Shown here in pieces: positions 34,522-46,800 of a stretch of DNA of 64,000 nucleotides. Each line of letters opens with the position of its first letter. Positions within the stretch are counted from its first letter, which is position 1. The notes under the pieces are model-generated. The model did no database searches, was not told the origin of the DNA, and was given only the letters and a program-made list of their open reading frames with translations. The DNA is from Thunnus maccoyii (taxonomy: Eukaryota; Chordata; Actinopteri; Scombriformes; Scombridae), in contig NC_056553.1 in assembly GCF_910596095.1 (NCBI RefSeq), forward strand, positions 15,609,291 through 15,673,290, written 5' to 3'. Made by a program: the position numbers and the translations under genes.

Positions 34522-37113
34522 ATGAGGAGTGCTGCAGCTTTTCTGGCGTTGCTGCTCTGTCTGTACTGGACGAGGGCTCAGGGTGAGAGTGGAGGGGTGA
34601 CAGAGAATGATATCACTCAGACAGAGGTTCAGTCTGAGATCCTGGATGTTAAAGCAACCAGTGATCAGACTAACATCACCCCTGATATCTGGGCTGAGCT
34701 GGAGGAGCTGAGAGACATGGTGATCCAACACAGTGTGGAACTGAGGAAGATGGAGAAGCTGGAGCAAGAGAATACAGGTTCAACATAGTGCTAAAACAGA
34801 TTCATGCAATGTTCACATATTCATTACTTTTAGGACTAATTTACTGCTTTTATTCCAGCCATACAGGCCAGACTGACAGCCAGTGAAATCAAGAATGCAG
34901 GTAGATATTTACATTTTATTAAATGATATATAATTATTCATGTTTGTGATGTTTTTCCTGTCAAGCTCAAGAGTGAAATGTAACCGAATCTTTTACTGTT
35001 TACTGAGATTAATATCTAAGATTCAAAATGAACCTTTTGGTAAAAAACTTTAAATGTATTCACAGTTTTGGAGGCCAGAATGAACGACAGTGAAAATTTG
35101 GGTTTATTCATGCAGTTTTCACATATTATACATTTTAATGTCATTTTACACTTGACTGCTGATCAACTGTAAATCTTTCATTAGTAGTAACTAGAAATGT
35201 GTTCACAGTTTTGGAGGCCAGATTGAACACTGCTGAAAACGTGGTGGAGGAGCTCAAGAGGGAGAACACCGGTAAGCTGCAAAATACACAGCTGCCAGTT
35301 TATTAGATACACATACATGTATTTTAAGTTCCAGTTATGTAATTTACCTCCTTTACAATAAAAATGATAAATGTGTTCACAGTGTTGGAGGCCAGAATGA
35401 ACAACTGTGAAAAAGTGGTGGAGGAGCTCAAGAGGGAGAACTCCGGTAAAAAAAAAAAGAAAAGAAAATATGAGTAAAAATGGCATTTTATGTTAGAAAA
35501 CATGTTGTTGATTCAAACTATCAGATGTGAAGTCCAAAAGTGATGAAAAAGGAGTAACAAGATTTATTTGGAGGAAACAAGTTACAAATACTAATAAAAT
35601 TTTACATGTGGATGTTAATTTTAATTTATATCCCCTCTAACGCAGATTTTTTTTAAATTCAGATTTGAAGACCCGATTGAACACTGCTGAAAACGTGGTG
35701 GAGGAGCTCAAGAGGGAGAACACCGGTAAGCTGCAAAACACACAGCTGCCAGTTTATTAGATACACATACATGTTTTTCAAGTTCCAGTTATGTAGGTAG
35801 TTTACCTCCTTTACAATAAAAATGATGAATGTGTTCACAGTGTTGGAGGCCAGAATGAGCTCCAATGAGCTCCAGGTGGAGGAGCTCAAGAGAGAGAATG
35901 CAGGTGAGCTGCTTATATCATTATTAAAAAGTCAAAATGTCATATTATGGTAGCAGTGAGAATGGCAACGGTAAATCGAGGGTCATCCTCTGTGCAGCAG
36001 GATGCAGAGTGACATGAATACAGTTATTAAATGAGGCAGAAGTGACATTTTGCAGCTGTTACTGATGTGAGAGGAAAATATTCTCTCTATGTGTGTCTTC
36101 CACATTCACACAGAACAACCAAAGGTGGCGTTTTCTGTCGGCCTTACTGACGCAGGATATGTTGGACCCTTCAATACTGAAATCACACTTAAGTTCAGTA
36201 AAATTTTCACCAACATCGGCCAGGCTTATAGCCCAACTACAGGTACATATACCTCTTTCACCTTCTCACACTGGTTTTATTTGAATTATTACACAATCTT
36301 ATAGATTTATGATCCAACTTATCATTTTTTTTGGAATTGCCTTTTTATGGATAACTTTTATTGAATCCTTAGTAGTCCAAGAGAGGAATATCTCTCTTGA
36401 AATTGTCTGTCTCTCCATTTTTCACATTCTTTTCTTTGTTTGCATTTCTTGTCTTCTTAGTAGGCTAGTTCTGGGTTGGAAGCTCTTATAAAGCTCTTTC
36501 AGATAAAGTATGTTATACTGGGATATACATGATGCCATTTTGGTGAAGGGACTTTCTCTTTTATAGAGTTTGCACATGTTTTAAAGTATTATGTAGCTAT
36601 TTTTATTGTATTTGGCAGTCTTTTTGTATTCTAATGGGTTCTTCTGTGAAAGCTTTGATAGTTCTCACTTGTATTTGGTTTGGTTTGTGTTTTCACTGAA
36701 TTGACTCCTTGATTAGATTTCTAACACAATCTAACATACACAGACTTGGCAACAAATTCCCAGAGTTAGACACACACCTATAAAGCCTGACAAAATCAAT
36801 TAAAAGACTGAATTCCTCCTTTGTTGCAGGTGTCTTTACAGCCCCAGTCAGAGGAACCTACTACTTCAGATTCACTGGGTTTGAAACACGGTCTTCAAAT
36901 TGGATGGGTATTTACCTGTATCACAATGACAAGAGAATTACTATCTCTGATGATATAAATGATAGCCATGGTTATGTCAGTGTGTCTAATGGATTTGTTC
37001 TTCAACTGGAAAAGGGAGATGTGATCTACCTGGTTCTCCCCTCAGGCTACCTTGTTTATGATAGTGCCAATAATCGTACCACTTTTAGTGGATTCCTACT
37101 TTTTGCTATGTGA
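34522..37113 (+). CDS. Secreted C1q-domain protein with coiled-coil stalk, gene C (intact)
   Basis: Eight coding exons: 34522-34777, 34859-34900, 35209-35271, 35383-35445, 35663-35725, 35841-35903, 36114-36242, 36830-37113; about 320 residues, introns phase 1. Signal peptide MRSAAAFLALLLCLYWTRAQ; exon 1 is 9 nt longer than in A and B (extra EKL in the coil). The stalk has one 42-nt exon (AIQARLTASEIKNA) and four 63-nt exons; one contains a Cys (MNNCEK) that could form an inter-chain disulfide. The C1q head is intact (GVFTAPVRGTYYF to TTFSGFLLFAM) with its own loop set (ITISDDINDSHG). A truncated stalk exon at about 35067-35101 is probably skipped. It is the last gene of the array, tail to tail with pkd1l1. 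Confidence 0.85.
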
Positions 37114-37632
37114 GGTCTGCTGTAAAAACAACCACAGTTGATTGCATGAAGTCTCAACATTACACTATTAAAAATATGGAATCCAAATAATCTGTTTGTG
37201 TGTGTGTATTTTTGTCTGGTTACATGAGCAAGACACAAGATGAAAAAGTTCTCTACTGACAATATCAAACAACCTCTCCACAGTTTAAGAAAAGTTACAT
37301 TTTAGTGTTAATTAATATGAAGAGGATGTCATATGTAATTAAAATAATTTCGTAAAGCATTTTGAAGAAAAATGCTTTACGCAACTCCTGTAGTAGCATG
37401 ACAATATTCTATGACTCCATATACAGCTGTTTTATGAAGAGAGAACACAGCAAGAATATCCTGGTATCAAAGTACTGCAAATGTCATTTTGATAAGACAG
37501 CAGCATCCAAATGACGACCCTTATGGTCATGACTGATCATGATCAGTTATTTAAGAACCACAAGTCAGTTTCAATAAATTAAAAGCAGTGTGACCAACTC
37601 TGCTGGTCTGAAGGAACAAATGACAGCCTTAC
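37114..37632. other. End of the array and junction with pkd1l1
   Basis: After gene C's stop the sequence follows the block-1 and block-2 3' flank, without the retrocopy insert, up to GAGAACACAGCAA at about 37453, where similarity ends abruptly. The next 180 bases are unrelated and lead to the splice donor of the last visible pkd1l1 exon. ATTAAA at 37167-37172 and AATAAA at 37573-37578 are possible poly(A) signals for gene C. Confidence 0.6.
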
Positions 37633-37861
37633 CTTTGCACTCATACTGGCTGCAGAGTAGAGACCAGTGTGGATGGTCACAGCATAGAGGTATGGGTCAC
37701 ATAGAGAGTTGTCAGTAAGGTAGTGGACTCTCTGATTCTCCTCGGAGATGACGTCAGCTCTCCTACACACCACCAACCCCGGGACGTACAGGCAAACACA
37801 CAGCACCAGCACACAGAGCACTGTCACACAGAATGATGTTTGTGTCGTACAGGACCATGTG
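37633..37861 (-). other. pkd1l1: pkd1l1 exon 29: first membrane segment and start of PLAT
   Basis: Encodes a hydrophobic helix (TSFCVTVLCVLVLCVCLYVP) and then the start of a PLAT domain (DPYLYAVTIHTGLYSAASMS). It ends with a good GTAAGG donor, so a following exon is expected at lower coordinates, but none is seen: the array begins within about 180 bases. Confidence 0.75.
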
Positions 37862-40800
37862 CTAGTAAAGAAAAGGTCCAAATTACTGCTACAGTTAAAG
37901 TAACAGAGAAATTTGTTTTGCTCTTTTTGAGCCTCAGGAGGATGAGGTCACCTTAGGAATGGGTCCAGATCGACTGTGTCATGGCTGCTCTGGATCTGCT
38001 GCTGCACCACAGTCAACAGCCTCAACTGGTGACAACTGAGACAAACAGGAAATACAGAGAAATATGAAGTGATTAACTTCTGTAAAACATCACAATGTGT
38101 AGTTCTTTTTTGCAGTGTGTGTGGGTGTTTTAGTGTCTGTGCATAACTGCCCCCCCACACACACAACCCCTGCCTTACCTGCAGTTGACTGTAGTATTTG
38201 TGTCTGCCTGCTGTGTTCTGCAGCCAATGTGTGTCCAGGCCCCCTGGTGGCCATTCCAGGACAAACACAGGTTGCTGTCTGCTGTGAGACTGTAGTTGAC
38301 CTGGCTGCTCAGGTGACTGTGTCTGGGTGGCTTCGCAAAGTCAGCATTCAGCAGGGCCAAGTAACAAACACCTGGAGCTAGACATTTTTTTTGATTGTTT
38401 AAAACATTCACTGAAGACAGTGAGACACTTATTGCACCGAATGAGCATTGTCTTGCCAACAAACTGTCAAATGGATGGTGAATAATAATCAGTTTAATAT
38501 GATCACAACACACTTTCTATGTTATATTTTGTCTTTCAGAAAAACAGAGGAAATTGGATTTTAAAATTTTGATCACAAGTATCACTCAAATATCTACAAA
38601 CTATGAGACATGTTGGACACACATTTTAAACACTGATGATACAGTATACCTCTTTTTTACATATTACATGCTTAAACCTTGTTTGACTATTTGAGTTACA
38701 CATTCTGCATCAAAGATTTATTCAGAAAACATGAAGATTTTTTGTGGATGATGAATGAGAGCAGGAGGGAGAGGAAATGTAAAAAAAAAAAGAATACTAT
38801 AATCTGCAACATTTATTACATTAAATGAGCATTGGATGTAGGATTTTTATGATAAGTAAATGGAAGTGCAAAAAAAGTAAGTGAGTGTGAGGAAACATGT
38901 TTGTTTTTTCTCACAAGATCTGAAGCAGTCTGCAGAATATCATCTACAAGCCGCATTGCCGGCTTTGTTGAAATAGATGTTTTAATAAAAACACCACTGG
39001 ACGAGTGTGATATGCAGCCATTTCGATCAGCTATAGCATTTCTTGTGTTTTCACCAGCAAATGAGTCTGATTCCATTTCTTGTGTAATGTCAGCACTGTT
39101 GGTTGTGAAGTCATAACCGGTGACAGCAGCCTGCAGGCTGTATGAGAGCAGGGTGACCAGGCTGTTCAGTGTCTTCTGGTCCAGATGGTACCAGACAGGA
39201 ACACTGGACTCAGAAAACTGCTCTGAGATGGCCTGAATGTGAGCTCTCACCCGTCTGGCACTGGCTAATGTTACCTAAGAAGGATAAAGCAAGTGTGAGA
39301 AACAATTTTCATCTTTCAGCATGAATCTATCAGCATCTGTTTGTCCTTTAAAGTCCATGAAAGAAGGCAATCGTTCACCTACCTGACTTGTGACTTGTAA
39401 AAGGTTGTTGAGAATGTGGATGCTGTCCACCATTGATACCTGGGATTAAATTACATGTTATCAAAAGAGTCAGAGAAGCTTAAAGAAAATATTTGAGGGA
39501 ATTATGAATGTTCTTCTGTCAGTCTTGCATATATGTGTGTGCACCTGTTCGCTGCTCTCGAGTTCACACACTGTGCAAATGAGTATATTGCATATGCGTC
39601 TCTGTGCGTGTGTGTTGGCCTTGGTGTCCATGCTGAGTCTGTTCAGGATGCTGGAAAGGAGACTAATGTAGTTACGGATCTCCACACTGTTCCCAAGCTG
39701 CACCAGAGCTGACAGGTTCCTCAGACCTGACTCTGAACTGGAGAGAGAGAGAAATTAGTAACACAACAATACAAAATATTGACAAAAACTGACAGTTGAC
39801 TTGCTTAGAAACCTAAATGAGCAGGGTTATGAGTACCACTTCCTGATAAGGAATACTTAAAAAGGGGTTTAAGTTTTAATTAAGTGTTTTATTGATTTAT
39901 AAATCAATAGTAAGTAATTTGTAAGAACAATGTTTTGGGTTGCTAGTTTGTGAAACCTTTCTTACAGCTCCAGATAAGGATCATGATGGGAAGAGGAGTC
40001 TCTGAGGAAGCTTGGCTGGACTTGGACGGTGACAGGACAGGGTTTAGTGGCTGTTCCATATGTGCTGCTTCTGATCTTTGTGTAAATAGTTACTGTGGAA
40101 ACAATGACGTTCAGTCACTCAAACAATCAAAGGGAAATTTCTGTGATAATATGTCTTGATAAAACATCTGTGTGGAATTTAATAGTCATGAATCAATGTC
40201 AGTATGTTTACCTTTATTGTCGTCGCTGCGGTCTCCAGAAGGAAGGCTGAAGTAGTACTGGAAGTCTCTCCCCTGATACAATATCCTGGGAGGTCTGTTT
40301 CCGACACTGAAGCTGTACTCATACAGTAAGTCCTTTGGCGCACACACACACACAATCACATACACACACAACTTGAGGGTGAGGGTTGACATGAAGGAAA
40401 TCGTGTAAAGAAACAAAAGCTGGAGAGAAGAAGTAGATACATTTGTAGTTTGTGATGTTCAGATTCCTTGAGCGTATTTAGAGTGTAAAAATCTGAACTT
40501 TCCCAGTGAATGGGACAGTGGATTAGTAAGTGTGATGTAGGGAAATAAATTTAAAAAATGTCACTACATCTTAGCATGTACTTATGGCACCATTAAGCAA
40601 TCACAACTTCACTGTGAGTGGCAATTTAGCTCCCTTTGCTTCAGCGATTGAGAGTATTCTCAAGGACTAAAAATACATTTAAAAAGTACTACTGTTCAAA
40701 AGACGATCAAATTAGCCTTTACTTTTTTTCCTGCACTGAAAAACCACTCCCACACAGAGGACCTGAAAGTCAAATAAGTAATAAGTTAAAGTGCTTGGTC

Positions 40801-43800
40801 ATTTACTTCTTTGTGTAAATGTATGTATGTGAGATGGGAGATACCTCTTTCCCCGAGGTGCAGAAGATGCTGAAGTGTGTGTATAACTCCGACCCTTTGA
40901 TCGGTTGCACCTGGCACGTCATTCCTTTTGGTGCAGGGTTGGTTTTTAAGAATATCTGAGTCCGGCCCAGAAAACTACTTTGAGACTCTGAGTTCAAAAG
41001 ATAAAACAGAACAACAGTGTTAGCATCCAGATCCATCCCTCCAATATTCCTTTGGAAAACAAATAATGGGCTGACACAGAATCAATGTCAGTGTCAACCT
41101 CTTACAGGACAATTAGAACATTATGTGATGACTGCAGTTTTCCCTTGCTGCTGTTATTTCATTAACACTGACATTGTCACAGGGAAGCCCCGTGCCCTAG
41201 AGTAAGGCACATATGCCACATACACACACAAATGTGCATCAGCAGCCCTCTCCTCTCAATCTTCTTGATGGTCAGAGATTTTCAACAGCTTGTTTACTTA
41301 ATGTGTAGGTGTTTGCTTACATTGGCTTGTACAATGCACATGTAATGGGTTGGAAATGCCACATGTAAAGTTTTTTATGTAAACAGACACCCCCTAATTT
41401 TTTGCTAATTATTTGAACCAATCTAACTCTGTTTATACAGTTTTGACATCAGGTCAATACTCAAAGGTGTCAGTAGGCAGCGCTCTAATGCCACTGTGGA
41501 TACCTGAGGGAGGTCACTTGTATCTGCTCTGCTCATGCGCAGCTCAATATTAAATGAGCATCGGCTAGAGCAAAACGCTAACTTTGGCTCTCTCCCTTAT
41601 TAATCCACAGGTATGTTAAAACTTGCTTTTCTATGATTAGCTTTGTTTACTAACTAATGTAAATGCATTGCAAATCGTTCTGTGAAGTTGTGACATGGAT
41701 GTATTTGGAACGTATTTTTGTTGCTGTATGTTTCGTGGGCGCCGCCATTGATAATAGTTACCTCCGTGAATTTCGGTTTTCTACTATTTTGTCAGTGAAA
41801 GTTACAGGCATTTGCATGTGGTAACATATGAAAATGTGTTTAAAAGATTGTTTTAGAGTATAAGCCAGTCAGCCGCGAGTTAATGGTAAATAGATATGCT
41901 ATGTTCAAACCAGTTTCACTTCCGGTCGCTCGTTAACAAGGCAGAGTCGCGCCATTTTTTTAAGAGGTTAAGTGCAAGTGCAGGTGAGTGTTATGCTAAT
42001 GTTGCAGAAAGGTTCTGTGTACGTTATATCAGTGTAGGATGAGTGTAACTGTGGTGTATGTGTTAAAATAGGAGTGAATGTAGTAATGTCAGTAAAGTAA
42101 ATGTGTGTTTTGGGTAATATAATTTTTGTGCTGTAAATTATATTTTATACATATATATATATATATATATATCTGAGATTATATTTTATACATATATTAC
42201 ATTATATTGTAGTTAAGCCTATTCTTATTTATTTAGAAATGTAAGTCATATTTTGAATTCATGTGAAGTTATTTTTCGTTAGACAAAATGTTTTATATTG
42301 TTTATTGTGAATTTGGTTTCAACATTTATTTTATTTTTGTAACATGTTTTGGTGTGAATGTGAAATATGAACCTTGTAGCTGTAGGTTTCAGGAAACTGA
42401 CGTAACTGAGAAATATGTACCGTTTTATACTGTTGTGTCAATATTAAATGAGCACCGGCTAGAGCAAGACGCTAACTTTGGCTCTCTCCCTTATTAATCC
42501 ACAGTCCACAGACCATGTTTTTATCGGCTACACAGTGCGCCCTTGCCTGTGTAACCTTTGCTGCCGATCCAGATTTCCCCTATGTCTGGTAACACACACA
42601 TTTAAAATGTGGTGATAAAAAAAGAGGACACATTGCAGTTGTGTTACAAGTACTCAGTTTATTGAGTTTAAATTATGCTTCACCTGTTTTCTCTGTTGTG
42701 CTCTTTCTTCCTCTGTCAGACCAGGAACTGGCAAACTCAATCTAGTGCAGTCCACCAGGTTAAGTAGAGGGGTTCCCAGGGGAAGAGACTAAGTGCAGTT
42801 TTGCCTGTTTTTGGGGAAAAACATATTTTAGAGTAAACTCAAATGAATTTCTATTTGACCGTATATTATTATTTAATATTGCTGTCCTTTGGAGTGTTTT
42901 GTAAGAGATAATTGATATTGTTTTCTTGAGTAGGTGGAGTCCACCTGTATAAAAGGGAGAAGTCTGAGGTGACTCCAGGCTTTTGGTCATACAGAGACAG
43001 ATACAGCTTCAGTCTGCAGCTCCTGCCTTGGGCCTAATCTCAGGGGGCATAGCCAAAGTGCAGTTTAGAGTTGATTTCTTTTTTTTGTTGTTGTTGTGTA
43101 TTCTCCTATTTTTGAGAAAGGGGTTATTTTTGGTTAGTTAGTTATTTTTATTTTTTTATTTTTCTTTCCACTTTGGCCAGATATTTATGTCCACTGTAAG
43201 TATCTGCATGAGGCTCCACTGACGGCAAATAAAATTCACTTGGACTGCTGAACTCTGCCTGCAACTCATCATTTTTGTGCCTCGCTGCTCGGCCCACCCT
43301 CACAGACATTATCTGCAACAATCAATTTGTACATCATAGCTCCTTTGTGTTGGGAAAGAGCTGTCTGGCCTGTCTTTAATGACTCATTTTGACCTCCAGT
43401 ACTTTGAAATACTTTTACAACTGTAACAATGACCATAATCAGCAAGAATACGACTTTCAGTTTCCAGTTGACCCCCTTACCACTCATAGTTAAGATGTAT
43501 AAATGCACTTTTATGGGTTTGTGTATTGCCTATTGCATTTTAGCAAAAATTAAACTTACTGGCAGTAACCCCCAACATGTATCTGCTCCCCGGTCTCGGA
43601 CTGAACGGTCTGAAGCTGAACAAAGGGGAGGAAATTCCTGTAAAGACGGACAGAGAGAAAATTATGACTAAAAACTGAGATACAGAAAAAGAGAGAGGAA
43701 ATATGTGTTTGTGGAGTTTTCTGAATAATGTACCTGTGTAAGTGTAGGACTCAAACAGCGCTCTGTCTACTGGGCCTCGAGGTAAATCAAGCAAGGTTGG

Positions 43801-46800
43801 CTCCTGGATCACCATAGATGGCCTGGAATCCACCAGATTACTCCCCTCATCGACATGTGATGCTGGATCAAACACTGAGTCATCTTCTGGACTGAAGGTG
43901 TCATCATCCACACCTGAGAATACATACAAGTTAATATATAATCTTTTACACATGTGACAATTTGCATATACACACACATACAGTATGTACCTGTGGGTCT
44001 TCCTGCTGAGATTCCTGGGTCTCCCTCCTCTGTGCTCAGGAAGGGAACATCATAATCTGAATCTATAAGAGCAGATCAGCTTTAATGCACATTGCAGATT
44101 CACACCGAAAATCTGCACATAAAAGAAGTTACTAATTATGTTAGGATCAGACACAGAAATTAAGTGGTTTGGTTTCCTATTTTTACATGGTAGCATTTTG
44201 CTGTGAGTTGGTTTGAAATTTGTTTTTTTCATGTACTGGCTGATTTTGCTCCTTATATTTCATAAATAATATTTTTCTTAAAGCTGCTGTAATCAATATA
44301 TTTATATTAACATTGGATTAAATTACTATGTGAAATGTTAGCAACAAACTAGTGTAAACATGACTCAAACGCTAATGTTGCTCCATATCTGCTGGATGTG
44401 TAAATAGGCAACTGTTTGCTAACAGGTTTGCTATATCTACTTTATAAGATGATAATGTGTCAATGTGGTGATAATAGTTTGTTTCTGCTGCCCCCAAGTG
44501 GCTAAAACAGTGGTTAATGCAGGTTTAAAACCTTATACATCCATGTTACACCTAGTTTTCACTAATTGTGCCTGATTAGACATCTTCTTTGGACTGTGTA
44601 TATGTACACAGACTGCGCTTGGTCCACATTTCCCTCACACTATCAATCTTATTAGTATATGTAGTGTGACCTCACATAATTTTCCACCCAACTTCAACCT
44701 GAACAGAGGTGTAATCAGCCAGAATGACTGATAACCTCCTCATTCAAAGACCAGATTCAGTTTCAATTTGATTTTGATTGACTGCGGCTGTGACAGCCAA
44801 AGTTTCAGATATGTTTTTTCTCACCCAGTCCATCTCCCACATCACCACTCTCTGGGACAGGAAAAGAAAACTCCCAGTCAGTAGAGGAGTCTGAGTCAAT
44901 AGGGAATTTGCTGATAACATCATTCTGGCCGCTACCATTGTCAAGGGCAAGTATTCAGTGGAGGAGTACAGAGGCTCTAGAAACTCTCCCAGAGGATGAT
45001 GAATGGGCTCTCCTGGACATAAAGAGGATATTCTGTTAAATAATTCATAAACTACCAATTTTACTGTAACTATGACCTTGCACATAATTACTTCTTGTAG
45101 GTTTCCTTATTGATGTCCAGGACACAAACACTTTGGGGCTTTTTTTTTTTTTTTAAATATTGGATTCCAATAAAAGCTAGCAGTATTATGGTAGTATAAA
45201 CAGCTCCCCACTATTACCTGACTCTGCTGTTCTTATGTTGACTGGAGAAGAGCTGAGGAGTGGCTCAGGGTCTGTCAAACCTGTGTGAGGATTAAAAGGG
45301 AGACATCAAATTTAGTCAGTTATACCGTTGGTCCCCTCAGAATTTGTTTTCACTAAGGTGATCACTTGTGAATTGGCTCAGAGGTTGCCATTTTTATCCC
45401 CCCAGTCACATTTAATAACACACCGGTGATGTGTAACATGTTTCTGTTCTTCTTTAATGATGTCTCGCTGTCAGTCACATTCGGATTTTGCTTTTTGGCT
45501 GCAGTTTCAGAAGCATTCTCACTCAGGGGGACAGTATGAGTGTAGTGTGAAGCATCTGCAGCAGGTGGATGCAGGGTGGAAGTCCCAGGAGTCTGAGGAG
45601 AGGTAGCAGGACCCTCACTGATGGTGGAAGGAGCACTGAGATCCACTGTGTAACAAAATGGGACTAGAATAGAATAGAAAAGGATATAATATGCTGAAAA
45701 TGTCTCTAACAAATGAAACACTGGCAATTTACAAGTGTTTTACCTTCTGTGACAGGTTTGGACAAAGCATTGACCAAGTACAGGCTCCAGGTGTACTGGA
45801 TGTTTTGTCGGGAAACATCACGGTCTTCACACAAGGCACTGACAGAGAACATTTAAGTACATGTTAAAAGTCAGTTCAGGTTAATTCAAAGCAATCTTCA
45901 ACTTTCCAAAAAATACTGTGTAGTTATAGTCATTGGGATATAGTGATTTAGTTTTTGTTACATAATTCATACCTAATTACATTTGATGTAACTGTGAGGA
46001 AGGTCTCTGTTGAAGCTGAATGCTCTCCACTGCTGATGGTGAGTGTGAATCGAAATTGGTCATGTAGTTTTAGGAAACTAGCAGGAAATGTGAGCACAGA
46101 AGAGGAAGTGGTAACGTGTTGGTTGAAACAGGATCCGGTGACGGAGCTGACTGGTTTACATGCCCAGCTGAAGCTATTAAGAGAAAATTAAAAACAGAGT
46201 CAAGTTCGGATGCACATTTGAGTCCAATCGAAAATTGGAATGCAGTGCAGTTTCTCTCTACCTGACTGGGTTCATGGGGAAGTCAGGGTTGTAAGATCTC
46301 TGCCCGTCTAGGGTTACCACGGTGGTGTTTCTGATGTTAATGAAGACGTTGGTGCCGCCCTGAATGGACGCCATAGGAGGGCTGGGTATCACTTGAACTC
46401 TCACACTGTAGTTACTGTACACCACACTGCCGACAACCTGAACCTGCAGAACAACTGCAGCTACAGGGTCAAATCACAATCACTCATGTTAATTAATTGT
46501 GTCTGCACTCAATTTGCCACAAAAGGTGAGGTTGTACATGGGCCAATTTACATTTTATAGTATTTTCTTGTATCACAGTGAAAAACAGTCAACTGAAAAT
46601 GTCTGAATTTTCACAATAACAATAACATTTGTTTGGATTAAAACAAAACAGGATGGACTCTAACTATATTTTCAGACAGTTCAAGGAGTCTGTGCACCAC
46701 TTGATCAATTATAAACATTCCTTATCTTACTATTTGGCAACCCACCAACAAAACATTGATATTTTAAGGCTGTTAATTGTGATGGAGTCTCCTCTCTCCT

